Shown here piece by piece: positions 1 through 7,555 of a DNA stretch of 15,241 bases. The stretch is from Cyanobacteriota bacterium (GTDB lineage: Bacteria > Cyanobacteriota > Cyanobacteriia > Leptolyngbyales > Leptolyngbyaceae). Location of the stretch: NCBI GenBank assembly GCA_027482985.1, contig JAIXVO010000163.1, positions 1 through 15,241 of the forward strand, read 5' to 3'. The notes beneath the pieces are model-generated. The model was not told the DNA's origin and searched no databases. It saw only the letters and a program-made list of their open reading frames with translations. A program made the position numbers and the translations under genes. Each line of letters opens with the position of its first letter. The first letter of the stretch is position 1.

Positions 1-1649
1 GCATGGTGCAGGATGGCTATATCACGGCGGCACAACGCGATCGGGCGGCGGCTGAAGAAGTCGCCTTGCAACCCCGCGAACAAGGCATCATTGCCGCTCC
101 TCATGTGCAATTTTGGTTGGCGCAACAGTTACCCCCGGATCACTCCGCGCGGGTTGCCACAACGATTGATCGCCCATTGCAGCAATTTGTCGAGACGCAA
201 GTGCAGCAAGTGGTCAAAGGTTTAGCCCAGCACAATGTGCATCATGGGGCGGCGATCGTGATTGATAATCACACGAGTGAGGTGCTGGCTTACGTTGGTT
301 CCCCGGACTATTTCGCGACGGCTCAGATGGGTCAAAATGACGGCGTGCAGGCGTTACGGCAACCCGGTTCGACCTTGAAACCGTTTGTGTACCAGCTGGC
401 AATGGAACAGCAGTTAATTCGCCCCAACACTATTTTGGCCGATGTGCCGACGCGCTATGCCCTCCCCGGTGCCCGGATTTATAACCCTTCTGACTACAGC
501 GAAACGTTTCAAGGGCCAGTCCGAGTCCGCTATGCCCTAGCGAATTCGCTCAACATTCCCGCTGTCCGCACGCTGGAAAAGGTCGGCGTTGGAGCGTTTC
601 GCGATCGCCTCCAGCAACTCGGCTTTGCCCACCTCACCGAATCACCAGAACATTACGGGTTGGGGCTGGTGTTAGGCAGTGGCGAAGTGAACCTGTGGGA
701 ACTGGCACAGGCGTATCTGACCTTAGCGCGACAGGGCGATCGGCAAGATCTGCAAGTTTTGCCCCAGCCTGACCCTCGTCCTGCAACCCCGGTACTCTCG
801 TCCCGCTACTCCCGCCTGATTACCGATATGCTGGCCGACCCACACGCCCGCGCCCGTGCCTTTGGAGTCGATTCTTTGCTGGCATTACCCTTCCCGGCTG
901 CCGTCAAAACCGGGACTTCCTCCGACTATCGGGACACCTGGACAGTGGGCTTTACGACCGATTATACGGTGGCCGTGTGGGTCGGGAATTTTGATAGTGC
1001 GCCGATGCAACAAGTGTCCGGCGTGAGTGGCGCGGCTCCGTTGTGGCATCGCATCCTGCTGCATCTGCATGAATCACGGGAACCGTCAGCCTTCCCGCCG
1101 CCAGAAGGCATGGTGAAACGCCCGATTTGTGCCATTTCGGGTGCCCGTCCTACGCCCGCCTGTCCTGCCGTGGTGGAAGAATACTTCTTGCCTGCCGATC
1201 TGTCGGCCTATGAGCAGTCGCCCGACCCGTTTTATCAAACGCAGCAAACTGCTACCGAGAATGCCACGCTCAAACTCCCGGCTGAATACAACGAATGGTT
1301 AGCGTTACAGCCGCGATCGCCCCTCGTTGCTGCCAGTCTCGCGCCCGGTGAGTTGCGGATTGTGTCGCCCCGGCAGGGAGACTATTTTGTCATCGGGGAT
1401 GCCAGTGCTAACCCGACTCAAAAGCTGGAATTCAAATTAGCCGGACAGCCGTCCCAACCTATAGAATGGCGCTTAAATGGCGAAAAGTTGACCAACCAAG
1501 GCAGCGGATCAATCTTTTGGCAACCCCGTCCCGGCAACTGGACGTTGCAAGCTCAAAGTGGCGATCGTACAGACAGCGTTCAGTTTGAGGTGCAGGTTGC
1601 CGATAGTCGTCCGGTGCGACGGGGCTTTTCATTCGCCCAGCCTGAATGA
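1..1649 (+). CDS. pbpC: Penicillin-binding protein 1C, C-terminal part (5' truncated)
   Basis: This is the transpeptidase half of a bifunctional class A penicillin-binding protein, which cross-links peptidoglycan in the periplasm. The gene enters from the left edge, and the first in-frame ATG (position 3) is probably internal. The membrane anchor and GT51 glycosyltransferase domain that normally precede this part are missing, and the visible protein begins in the linker that usually follows GT51. Counting from that Met, the catalytic serine motif STLK is at residues 123-126, SLN at 182-184 and KTGT at 302-305, so all three transpeptidase motifs are intact. Residues about 450-535 look like the BiPBP_C beta domain typical of PBP1C, with 'RIVSPRQGDYF' at its start. 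The gene ends in TGA at 1649. The C-terminal domain separates PBP1C from PBP1A and PBP1B. I am confident of the family; the symbol is by family. Confidence 0.9.
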   Translation, partial: MVQDGYITAAQRDRAAAEEVALQPREQGIIAAPHVQFWLAQQLPPDHSARVATTIDRPLQQFVETQVQQVVKGLAQHNVHHGAAIVIDNHTSEVLAYVGSPDYFATAQMGQNDGVQALRQPGSTLKPFVYQLAMEQQLIRPNTILADVPTRYALPGARIYNPSDYSETFQGPVRVRYALANSLNIPAVRTLEKVGVGAFRDRLQQLGFAHLTESPEHYGLGLVLGSGEVNLWELAQAYLTLARQGDRQDLQVLPQPDPRPATPVLSSRYSRLITDMLADPHARARAFGVDSLLALPFPAAVKTGTSSDYRDTWTVGFTTDYTVAVWVGNFDSAPMQQVSGVSGAAPLWHRILLHLHESREPSAFPPPEGMVKRPICAISGARPTPACPAVVEEYFLPADLSAYEQSPDPFYQTQQTATENATLKLPAEYNEWLALQPRSPLVAASLAPGELRIVSPRQGDYFVIGDASANPTQKLEFKLAGQPSQPIEWRLNGEKLTNQGSGSIFWQPRPGNWTLQAQSGDRTDSVQFEVQVADSRPVRRGFSFAQPE

Positions 1650-1667
1650 TGCTTGCCCTTCCCCTTA

Positions 1668-1685
1668 CCTCCTGCCTCCTGCCTT
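1668..1685. repeat. Short degenerate heptamer repeat (CCTCCTG units)
   Basis: Two exact copies of CCTCCTG (1668-1681) plus a partial copy lie 18 bp downstream of the pbpC stop, in a pyrimidine-rich stretch that runs to about 1695. The unit resembles the YTCTGCC heptamers elsewhere in the window and is probably a decayed STRR-type repeat. Confidence 0.45.
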
Positions 1686-1736
1686 CCCCTCCCCAGTTCG
1701 GAAAACCGAATGTGAAAGTGCGGACAATGCCCCTAC

Positions 1737-1777
1737 TACAATAGAAGGCACTTGCCGAAACTAAAATTACGGTAATT
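1737..1777 (+). promoter_or_regulatory. Possible htpG promoter (-10) and palindromic site
   Basis: A TACAAT hexamer at 1737-1742 is a plausible sigma-70 -10 box about 83 bp before htpG. There is no convincing -35 at the right spacing. Just downstream, AATTACGGTAATT (1765-1777) is a perfect inverted repeat around one central base and could be an operator in the leader. No CIRCE element (TTAGCACTC-N9-GAGTGCTAA) is visible, so HrcA control is not supported. This is inference from short motifs only. Confidence 0.3.
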
Positions 1778-1824
1778 CAAGTCCTCTTTCACTAAATTTC
1801 GCGAACACCCTGGAGCAACCAACT

Positions 1825-3930
1825 ATGACGACCGTGCTGGAAAAGGGCAACATCAGCATCCATACTGAGAATATTTTTCCGATTATCAAGAAGTGGCTGT
1901 ATTCAGACCACGAAATCTTTTTAAGAGAATTGGTTTCCAACGCCGTAGACGCGATCCAAAAGCTGAAAATGGTGTCGCATTCCGGTGAGTACTCCGGCGA
2001 TATGAACGATCCAGAAATTGTGATTACGCTGGATAAAGTGGCGGGCACGCTGGCGGTTTCGGATACCGGGATTGGCATGACTGCCGATGAGGTGAAGAAG
2101 TACATTAACCAGGTCGCTTTTTCTAGCGCAGAAGAGTTCGTCGAGAAGTACAAAGCCAGTGGCGATCAACAAATTATTGGCCACTTTGGGCTGGGCTTCT
2201 ACTCGTCCTTCATGGTCGCCACCCGCGTTGAGATTGACACGCTCTCTTATCAGCCTGGGAATGCGGCGGTGCATTGGTCTTGTGATGGCTCCACCGAGTT
2301 TGAGTTGACCGATTCCGATCGCCCCACGCGCGGCACCACCGTCACCCTGCACTTGATGGAGGAGGAGAAAGAGTTTCTGGAACCCTATCGGGTGCGATCG
2401 CTGATCACGAAATACTGCGACTTTCTCCCGGTGGCGATCAAGTTAGAAGTCAAAGAACCGCCCCAGGCCGAGGCACCCCAAACTGAGACCCCCGCCGAGG
2501 GCGAAGCCGCTCCCGCAGTGACAGAACCGAAAGCCCCGGAACAAATTAACCGCCAGAAAGCGCCCTGGAAAGAATCTCCCAGTGCCCTGACGAAAGAAGA
2601 TTACCTGGAGTTTTATCGATATCTGTATCCGTTCCAGGAAGAACCCTTGCTGTGGGTGCATCTCAACACGGATTACCCCTTCGTCGTCAATGGCATTCTC
2701 TACTTCCCGAAACTCAAGCCCGATGTCGATGTCACCAAGGGGCAAATTAAACTCTTCTGCAATCAGGTGTTTGTCAGCGACAACTGCGAGGAAGTGATTC
2801 CCAAATTCCTGTTGCCATTACGCGGCGTGATTGATAGCGCCGACATTCCGCTCAACGTCTCCCGCAGTTTTCTGCAAAACGATCGCACCGTGCGTCGGAT
2901 TGCCGACTACATTGCCAAGAAAGTGGGCGATCGCTTGAAAGAACTGTACCGGGACGATCGCGACCAGTACATCCGGAGTTGGCAAGACCTGGGCACCTTC
3001 GTCAAGTTCGGCTCCATGAACGACGACAAGTTTAAAAAACAGGTCGAAGATATCCTGGTTTATCGCACCACTTGGCAGGGGGCGGAGAAGGCAGTGGGCA
3101 GTGGGCAGACGGCAGAAGGGGACGCACCCAAAGTCGAAGTCCAATCGGCAGAGGGGGATGTCTGGCAAGATGTCACTGCGGCGACTGACCCAACCCCCAA
3201 CCCCCAATCCCCAACCCCCGCCTACACCACGTTGAAAGAGTACCTGGAACGCAACCAGACCCGCCACGAAAATCGGGTTTACTACTGTACCGATGAAGTG
3301 ACCCAAGCGACTTATGTGGAACTGCACAAACAGCAAGGGTTAGAAGTGCTGTTCATGGATTCTTTCATCGACACGCACTTCATCAGCTTCCTGGAGCGGG
3401 AATACTCAGATGTCAAGTTCTCGCGGGTGGATGCCGACCTGGATGAAACCTTGATCGACAAGGAAAAAGAGTCCGAGATTGTTGATCCCGCTACGAACAA
3501 GACCCGCAGCGAAACGATTAAGGCACTGTTTGAAACCTCCCTCAACAAGCCCAAAGTCACCATTCGCACCGAAGCCTTGAAAGCCAGCGAAGATGCGCCC
3601 CCAGCCGTGGTGCTGTTACCCGAAAACCTGCGCCGGATGCGGGAAATGATGGCACTGATGCAACAGCAATCCGTGGAATTCCCCGATGAACACGTCCTGC
3701 TGGTGAACACAGCCCATCCCCTGATTCAAAATCTGGCGAATATCAGCAAGGGCGCAGTCGTCCAAACCGGAGGCGCTTCTCCTTCTGGCGAACTGGCAGA
3801 TCTCATCTGTCACCATGTGTACGACCTGGCTTTGATGGCGCAAAAAGGCTTTGATGCCGATGGCATGAAGGCATTCATCGATCGCTCCAACAAAGTGCTG
3901 ACCCAATTAGCCGAAAAAGCCACCGCCTAA
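1825..3930 (+). CDS. htpG: HtpG, bacterial Hsp90 chaperone, with two low-complexity insertions
   Basis: This is an ATP-dependent cytosolic chaperone that acts as a dimer in stress protection and client maturation. The N-terminal GHKL ATPase is intact: E35 and N39 in 'RELVSNAVDA', D80 in 'SDTGIGM', and the glycine-rich lid 'GHFGLGFYSS' at 119-128. The middle domain carries the conserved arginine in 'NVSRSFLQND' (R347). The C-terminal dimerisation region follows. At 701 aa it is about 77 residues longer than E. coli HtpG. The excess matches two places: a Pro/Glu/Ala-rich linker at about 211-240, between the N and middle domains, and a segment at about 420-467 in the late middle domain, encoded partly by heptamer repeats (3090-3117 and 3189-3216). 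A GGAG at 1812-1815 lies nine bases before the ATG and fixes the start. Identification is certain; the effect of the insertions is unknown. Confidence 0.97.
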   Translation: MTTVLEKGNISIHTENIFPIIKKWLYSDHEIFLRELVSNAVDAIQKLKMVSHSGEYSGDMNDPEIVITLDKVAGTLAVSDTGIGMTADEVKKYINQVAFSSAEEFVEKYKASGDQQIIGHFGLGFYSSFMVATRVEIDTLSYQPGNAAVHWSCDGSTEFELTDSDRPTRGTTVTLHLMEEEKEFLEPYRVRSLITKYCDFLPVAIKLEVKEPPQAEAPQTETPAEGEAAPAVTEPKAPEQINRQKAPWKESPSALTKEDYLEFYRYLYPFQEEPLLWVHLNTDYPFVVNGILYFPKLKPDVDVTKGQIKLFCNQVFVSDNCEEVIPKFLLPLRGVIDSADIPLNVSRSFLQNDRTVRRIADYIAKKVGDRLKELYRDDRDQYIRSWQDLGTFVKFGSMNDDKFKKQVEDILVYRTTWQGAEKAVGSGQTAEGDAPKVEVQSAEGDVWQDVTAATDPTPNPQSPTPAYTTLKEYLERNQTRHENRVYYCTDEVTQATYVELHKQQGLEVLFMDSFIDTHFISFLEREYSDVKFSRVDADLDETLIDKEKESEIVDPATNKTRSETIKALFETSLNKPKVTIRTEALKASEDAPPAVVLLPENLRRMREMMALMQQQSVEFPDEHVLLVNTAHPLIQNLANISKGAVVQTGGASPSGELADLICHHVYDLALMAQKGFDADGMKAFIDRSNKVLTQLAEKATA
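3090..3117. repeat. STRR heptamer tract inside htpG (GGCAGNN x4)
   Basis: Four contiguous heptamers occur in the coding strand: GGCAGTG, GGCAGTG, GGCAGAC, GGCAGAA. They are read through in frame as part of the residue 420-467 insertion of HtpG. The unit is the same family as the intergenic arrays at 4071-4098 and 8724-8798. Confidence 0.75.
3189..3216. repeat. STRR heptamer tract inside htpG (CCCAAYC x4)
   Basis: Four contiguous heptamers (CCCAACC, CCCAACC, CCCAATC, CCCAACC) are followed by a partial CCC. They encode a Pro/Thr/Asn/Ser-rich stretch at about residues 455-465 of HtpG. The CCCCAAC/T unit is a well-known cyanobacterial STRR type and differs from the GGCAG tract about 70 bp upstream. 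Confidence 0.75.
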
Positions 3931-3951
3931 ATCAACCATTAGTCTCTCTCA

Positions 3952-3981
3952 AGCGATCGCTCCAGCAAAGGGGCGATCGCT
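3952..3981 (+). terminator. Possible htpG terminator made of two HIP1 octamers
   Basis: AGCGATCGC (3952-3960) can pair with GCGATCGCT (3973-3981) across a 12-nt loop, 21 bp after the htpG stop. The 9-bp GC-rich stem is followed by CTTGCGT, not a clean T run, so intrinsic termination is plausible but weak. Each arm contains a HIP1 site, so the pairing may also be incidental. Confidence 0.4.
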
Positions 3982-4070
3982 CTTGCGTATGAGTATCGAT
4001 GCCAGTCTCCAGCCCTAATCAGGCATCCTATTCTTCCATCTGGTCAAGGCTGTTGCCGCTGCCCCCAGAC

Positions 4071-4098
4071 TTCTGCCCTCTGCCTTCTGCCCTCTGCC
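4071..4098. repeat. STRR heptamer array (YTCTGCC x4)
   Basis: Four perfect units alternate TTCTGCC, CTCTGCC, TTCTGCC, CTCTGCC. The array ends at the base directly before the stop codon (TAA on the minus strand, 4099-4101) of the reverse-strand gene. Read on that gene's strand it is GGCAGAR, the same unit and orientation as downstream of the genes ending at 5882 and 8715. Confidence 0.8.
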
Positions 4099-4350
4099 TT
4101 AGCTCGATCGCAGCACTTGCGCAAGGCGAGCCTCGGTATCAGCCAGAGAGAGTTGCGGTTGCGTCCACAGAATCACCCAGCGATCGCCGGAGCCAAAGAA
4201 TTCCATATCATTGTCAACGCCCGGTTTGCCAAAAACAGTCGTCATGATGCGGGTTAAAATACACTGACTTTCCACCTGATCAATCACGACTTTAGTGAGC
4301 AGTTCAGCGGTATTTTCCAGCGGTTCTTGGTGGATTGATTCAATGATCAT
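4099..4350 (-). CDS. Small hypothetical protein (83 aa)
   Basis: I do not recognise this protein. The predicted product is soluble, without a signal peptide or membrane segment. It has a helical, acidic N-terminal half ('ENTAELLTKVVIDQVESQ'), then a Gly-rich middle ('TVFGKPGVDNDMEFFGSG') and a WVILWTQ beta-like segment before a final helix. The ATG at 4350 is chosen because GGGG lies a few bases upstream; an ATG at 4365 would add five residues (MSGVF). The gene is convergent with htpG and divergent from the permease gene. Codon content looks ordinary for the window, and the reading frame is a better candidate than the opposite-strand frame here, which is largely repeat-derived. Whether it is translated is uncertain. 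Confidence 0.6.
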   Translation of the reverse strand: MIIESIHQEPLENTAELLTKVVIDQVESQCILTRIMTTVFGKPGVDNDMEFFGSGDRWVILWTQPQLSLADTEARLAQVLRSS

Positions 4351-4508
4351 AAAGACCCCAGACATATATCAATTAGTGTAAAAGATGGTGTTTGAGCCAG
4401 AAGTATGTTTTGCTACTAGCAACAATTTCCCGTCCGCCCGGAAATAAAGGGGGATAGCCAATTGCAGTAACGCCATACTTTCAAAGCCTCTATCACGCTA
4501 ATTAAGGA

Positions 4509-5882
4509 ATGCCTGCTTGCATGCTGGACGCGATCGCTGATTTCTTTAAATTTGAAACCCTCAAAACCAATTTCCGCACAGAACTGTTGGCTGGGGTAAC
4601 GACCTTTATGACCATGTCCTCAATTCTGGTGGTCAACCCAACAATTTTGTCGAATGCGGTATTTCTGAATCAACCGGGGGATCTGATCGGGCAATTGTTG
4701 ATTGCGACTGCGATCGCGGCTGCGCTCAATTCCGTGCTTCTGGCTTGTCTGACTAACTATCCATTTGCCATCGCTCCAGCGATGGGACCGAATGCTTACC
4801 TGGCCTTTTCAGTGATTTTAGGCTTACAAATGCCCTGGCAATTAGCGCTGTTCTGTGTGCTGTTGACCGGGGTGTTGTTGCTTATTCTGATTCTGACGAA
4901 ACTCCATACCACCATTATTCGCGCCATTCCGCCCTTTTTTAAGTACGCGACTGTCGTCGGGATTGGCTTATTTATTGCCTATTTAGCGCTGTCGGCAAAT
5001 GCGGCTCCGCCCACTTTGGGCGCTGGCCTGATTGTGCCCGATCCCGCCACGACCACCAGCTTAGGATCGATGCGACAACCCTCGGCGCTGGCGGCAGCCT
5101 TTGGCCTTCTCCTGACGGCAGTCTTACTGGCGCGTTCGGTAAAAGGTGCCATGTTATGGGGAATTTTAATCACGGCTATGCTCGGTTGGATCTTTGGTTT
5201 TGCGCCGCTCCCACAGGGCCTCATCGCCTGGCCTAAACTGCCCGTGAATCTGATTGGGCAGGCCTTGGTGGGGGTGCGCTACTTCTCCCTGGATCAACTG
5301 GGCAACATGATTGCCGTCACCTTAACCCTGCTCTTCGTCACTTTATTTGGATTTATTGGCACCCTGACGGGATTAGGCCAACAAATGGATGCCCTGGATG
5401 CCAAAGGCAATCTCCCTCGGCTGACGCGCACTTTATCCGCAGGGGCGATCGGAACTTTGGTGGGGGCGCTGCTGGGGATGCCTCCCCCGGTCACTTACCT
5501 GGAGTCGGCAGCGGGCATTGCGGAAGGGGGGCGGAGCGGCTTTACGGCGCTTGTGTTTGCTGGCTTGATGCTGATTTCGGCCTTTTTTGCACCGCTGGTG
5601 GCGGCCATTCCCACCTTTGCCATTACACCCGCCTTAGTGCTCGTGGGGGCGATGATGATGGGGAGCGTTAAGGAGATCGATTGGACTGATCCAGCCGAAT
5701 CTCTGACCGCCTTTCTCATCATTTTGGTCATGCCCTTAGCCTTTTCCATTGCCAAGGCGCTGGCGATCGGGTTTATTGTTTATCCCATCATCAAAGCGGC
5801 GCAAGGAGCAGCCCGTCAGACCAGTTGGGTCATGTACTCGCTGGCGATCGCGTCCATCCTATACTTTGTCTCTCTGGCGTAG
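4509..5882 (+). CDS. NCS2-family purine permease, AzgA/PbuG type
   Basis: This inner-membrane transporter is likely a proton symporter for purine bases (guanine, hypoxanthine, adenine or related); the exact substrate cannot be read from the sequence. Family marks are 'FRTELLAGVTTFMTM' at 22-36, 'PFAIAPAMGPNAYLAF' at 85-100, 'PPPVTYLESAAGIAEGGRSG' at 325-344 and 'VGAMMMGSVKEIDWTDP' at 379-395, where the family has its substrate-binding and helix-break segments. Most of the 457 residues are hydrophobic, with roughly 12-14 membrane helices, and length is normal for the family. AAGGA directly abuts the ATG at 4509, too close to serve it, so an ATG at 4521 (MLDAIADFF) may be the true start. No purine riboswitch is visible in the 143-bp leader. 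The gene runs convergently into the reverse-strand response regulator. Confidence 0.92.
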   Translation: MPACMLDAIADFFKFETLKTNFRTELLAGVTTFMTMSSILVVNPTILSNAVFLNQPGDLIGQLLIATAIAAALNSVLLACLTNYPFAIAPAMGPNAYLAFSVILGLQMPWQLALFCVLLTGVLLLILILTKLHTTIIRAIPPFFKYATVVGIGLFIAYLALSANAAPPTLGAGLIVPDPATTTSLGSMRQPSALAAAFGLLLTAVLLARSVKGAMLWGILITAMLGWIFGFAPLPQGLIAWPKLPVNLIGQALVGVRYFSLDQLGNMIAVTLTLLFVTLFGFIGTLTGLGQQMDALDAKGNLPRLTRTLSAGAIGTLVGALLGMPPPVTYLESAAGIAEGGRSGFTALVFAGLMLISAFFAPLVAAIPTFAITPALVLVGAMMMGSVKEIDWTDPAESLTAFLIILVMPLAFSIAKALAIGFIVYPIIKAAQGAARQTSWVMYSLAIASILYFVSLA

Positions 5883-5886
5883 GCAA

Positions 5887-5898
5887 GGCAGAGGGCAG
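5887..5898. repeat. Short STRR remnant (GGCAGAG + GGCAG)
   Basis: One full and one partial GGCAGAG unit begin four bases after the permease stop codon. A further degenerate copy (GACAGAGGGCA) follows about 30 bp downstream. It is the same unit as the long array at 8724-8798. Confidence 0.5.
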
Positions 5899-5961
5899 GC
5901 TTTGACGTGAGCACTCAGCTGAACGGGACAGAGGGCAACAACCTTTTCAGGCTGTGAAGTG

Positions 5962-6027
5962 CAGTATTTTGTGGGGTGGTGTCTCGTCCGCCAGAATGAG
6001 GAGACTGCCCATCCCACAAAAATGCTG
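5962..6027. terminator. Long imperfect hairpin between convergent genes (bidirectional terminator or MITE-like element)
   Basis: The left arm CAGTATTTTGTGGG (5962-5975) pairs with CCCACAAAAATGCTG (6013-6027), with one G-T wobble and one bulged base. An inner stem GTCTC (5981-5985) / GAGAC (6001-6005) encloses a 15-nt loop. The T-rich and A-rich outer arms resemble a bidirectional intrinsic terminator, which suits its place between the permease (ends 5882) and the regulator (ends 6047). I see no target-site duplication, so a transposon-derived origin is only a possibility. Confidence 0.6.
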
Positions 6028-6046
6028 AGTCATTGCCTGGCAATCC

Positions 6047-6766
6047 CTAAACCACTAAACCCGATCGCAGTGCTCTGACTGCTGCCTGGGTGCGATCTTC
6101 GGCACAAAGTTTGCTGAGGATGTTGCGCACGTGGGTTTTGACAGTGCCCACAGTGATATAGAGTTTGTCGGCGATTGAGGCATTGCTGTGACCAGACACA
6201 ATCAATTCCAGAATTTCTAATTCCCGTTCGGTCAGGGGGTAGCTTTGCAGGACTTGCTCAAATTCTGGATCCATCGCGCCGATTTCGACGGTTTTGGTGC
6301 CATGATGCCCATGCCCGTTAGCGGCACCTTGCCGAATCTGATGTAACACCACACTGGCGATCGCGGGATCAATCCAGGAACTCCCTGCATGGGTCGCTTG
6401 AATGGCTTCCACCAGCCGCTCAATGCTGACATCCTTCATGCAGTACGAGTCTGCTCCGGCGGCAAAGGCCGCTAGGACGGCATCTTCACTGTCATGCATG
6501 GTCAGAATCAGGATCTTGGTTTGGGCGTTCCCTTTCTCCGACTGAATTTGGCGAAACCGTTGGGTTAACTCAATGCCGTCCATGTCGGGCAAACCGATAT
6601 CCACGACGGCGACATTGGGTTGCTTCTCATCCAGCACTCTCATGCCTTGAATGGCATTTGCCGCCTCCCCTAATACCTGGATGCCTGCTTGCTGCTTCAG
6701 AGCAGTTCTTAAGCCAATCCGGGTGAGGTCGTGATCTTCAACTAAAACAACACTAATATCGCCCAT
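6047..6766 (-). CDS. NarL/FixJ-family response regulator
   Basis: This is a two-component transcription factor. The receiver domain (about 1-125) has the acidic pocket E10/D11, the phospho-acceptor D56 in 'VVDIGLPDMDG', the switch T89 in 'ILTMHD' and K111 in 'CMKD', so it should be phosphorylatable. A linker with 'GHGHHG' (151-156) precedes a LuxR-type helix-turn-helix at about 178-235 ('LTERELEILELIVSGHSN', 'GTVKTHVRNILSKL'). The length of 239 aa is slightly above the family's usual 210-225 because of that linker. AAAGGA lies eight bases before the ATG. No histidine kinase is adjacent, so it is an orphan regulator in this window. The target genes are unknown. It is divergent from the receiver-only gene at 7061, and the two might share a signalling pathway. 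Confidence 0.93.
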   Translation of the reverse strand: MGDISVVLVEDHDLTRIGLRTALKQQAGIQVLGEAANAIQGMRVLDEKQPNVAVVDIGLPDMDGIELTQRFRQIQSEKGNAQTKILILTMHDSEDAVLAAFAAGADSYCMKDVSIERLVEAIQATHAGSSWIDPAIASVVLHQIRQGAANGHGHHGTKTVEIGAMDPEFEQVLQSYPLTERELEILELIVSGHSNASIADKLYITVGTVKTHVRNILSKLCAEDRTQAAVRALRSGLVV

Positions 6767-7060
6767 ATCTCACGTCCTTTCGCATAAAGAATAGATTGAA
6801 TTTTCTACCTTTATTGTTTTATAGAGGGTTTCCCAGCAAAGCACATCCACCAAGAGAGATAACCTCGATTGTCGCAAGCCAGAAGTTTACTTTGTCTGCT
6901 TAAGTTTGCTTGGTCACTGAGGTTTAAGCAACCCCATAGCTGCCTCCATCTGGATTATTTAGCGATCGCCGCAAACTTCGTTAAGGTAGTAGAACGACGC
7001 TAATCTGGGGTGGAATCAAAAGTTAATAATGAATGACCGAAACGCAGGGAGCGCGATCGC
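6767..7060. other. Intergenic region between divergent response regulators
   Basis: These 294 bp hold no convincing gene. The part next to the NarL-type gene is AT-rich and probably contains its promoter, though I cannot place the boxes with confidence. A 7-bp inverted repeat, TGCTTAA (6897-6903) / TTAAGCA (6924-6930) with a 20-bp spacer, is a possible regulator site. One HIP1 site is at about 6962-6969. Confidence 0.4.
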
Positions 7061-7480
7061 GTGTTAAATATTCTTTTGGTAGAAGATGATGAAGTTGATG
7101 TTCTGAATATTCAGCGAGCCTTTCGTAAGCATCACATTCAGCATCCAGTGTACACTGCGGCGAACGGCGTTGAAGCCCTGGAAATTTTGCGTGGCACCGC
7201 TACCGCACCCGCAGTCCTGCCAGCTACCCGCCGCTTAATTTTGCTGGATATTAATATGCCCAAAATGAATGGGCTGGAATTTTTGCAGATTCTCCGGACT
7301 GATCCGCAACTCCAGCAGATTCCCGTCGTCATCTTAACCACTTCCAACCAGGAACAGGATCGGCTGCAAGCCTACCAATACCATGTCGCTGGCTATTTCC
7401 TCAAACCCATTCCGTTTGCCGCTTTCGCGAATTTAATCTTGACCTTCAATCGCTACTGGTCTACCTGTGAACTGCCATAG
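7061..7480 (+). CDS. CheY/Rcp1-like single-domain response regulator
   Basis: This is a stand-alone receiver of 139 aa with no output domain. The acidic pair E8/D9/D10 is in 'LLVEDDEVD', the phospho-acceptor D63 is in 'LLDINMPKMNG', the switch threonines T93/T94 are in 'ILTTSNQ', and the conserved lysine K115 is in 'YFLKP'. The spacing and the 'LTTSNQEQD' segment resemble Rcp1, the receiver partner of cyanobacterial phytochromes, but no phytochrome gene is in the window, so the partner is unknown. The start is GTG at 7061. AGGGAG at about 7046-7051 is a good ribosome binding site for it, and the upstream ATGs are out of frame. A HIP1 octamer sits between that site and the start codon. Confidence 0.9.
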   Translation: MLNILLVEDDEVDVLNIQRAFRKHHIQHPVYTAANGVEALEILRGTATAPAVLPATRRLILLDINMPKMNGLEFLQILRTDPQLQQIPVVILTTSNQEQDRLQAYQYHVAGYFLKPIPFAAFANLILTFNRYWSTCELP

Positions 7481-7498
7481 TCCGCGATCGCTTGCAGC

Positions 7499-7535
7499 TT
7501 GATTGAGGGTTCTACTAGAATAGAACGTATGTACT
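7499..7535 (+). promoter_or_regulatory. Candidate promoter with overlapping LexA-like box
   Basis: AGAACGTATGTACT (7522-7535) matches the Anabaena LexA consensus RGTACNNNDGTWCB, as I recall it, with one mismatch. It also matches GAAC-N4-GTTC with one mismatch. It overlaps a second palindrome, GTTCTA (7509-7514) / TAGAAC (7521-7526). TTGATT (7499-7504) and TAGAAC (7521-7526), 16 bp apart, could be -35 and -10 boxes, so a repressor here would block the promoter. The site lies 20 bp before the first of three small genes. This is motif inference only. Confidence 0.4.
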
Positions 7536-7555
7536 AAACAATCAAGTTCTCGATC

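Noticed and set aside
1697..1710. Terminator hairpin after pbpC (TTCGG-AAAA-CCGAA)
   Set aside because: The stem is only 5 bp and no T run follows, so it is too weak to call.
2818..3336. Reverse frame of 172 codons inside htpG
   Set aside because: It lies opposite conserved HtpG sequence and its Gly-rich segment is only the CCCAACC repeat read backwards.
3999..4247. Forward frame of 82 codons after htpG
   Set aside because: It is built from the YTCTGCC heptamers and lies opposite a more protein-like reverse gene.
4366..4508. Purine riboswitch before the permease
   Set aside because: I could not find the conserved core or the paired loops; the leader shows no convincing three-way junction.
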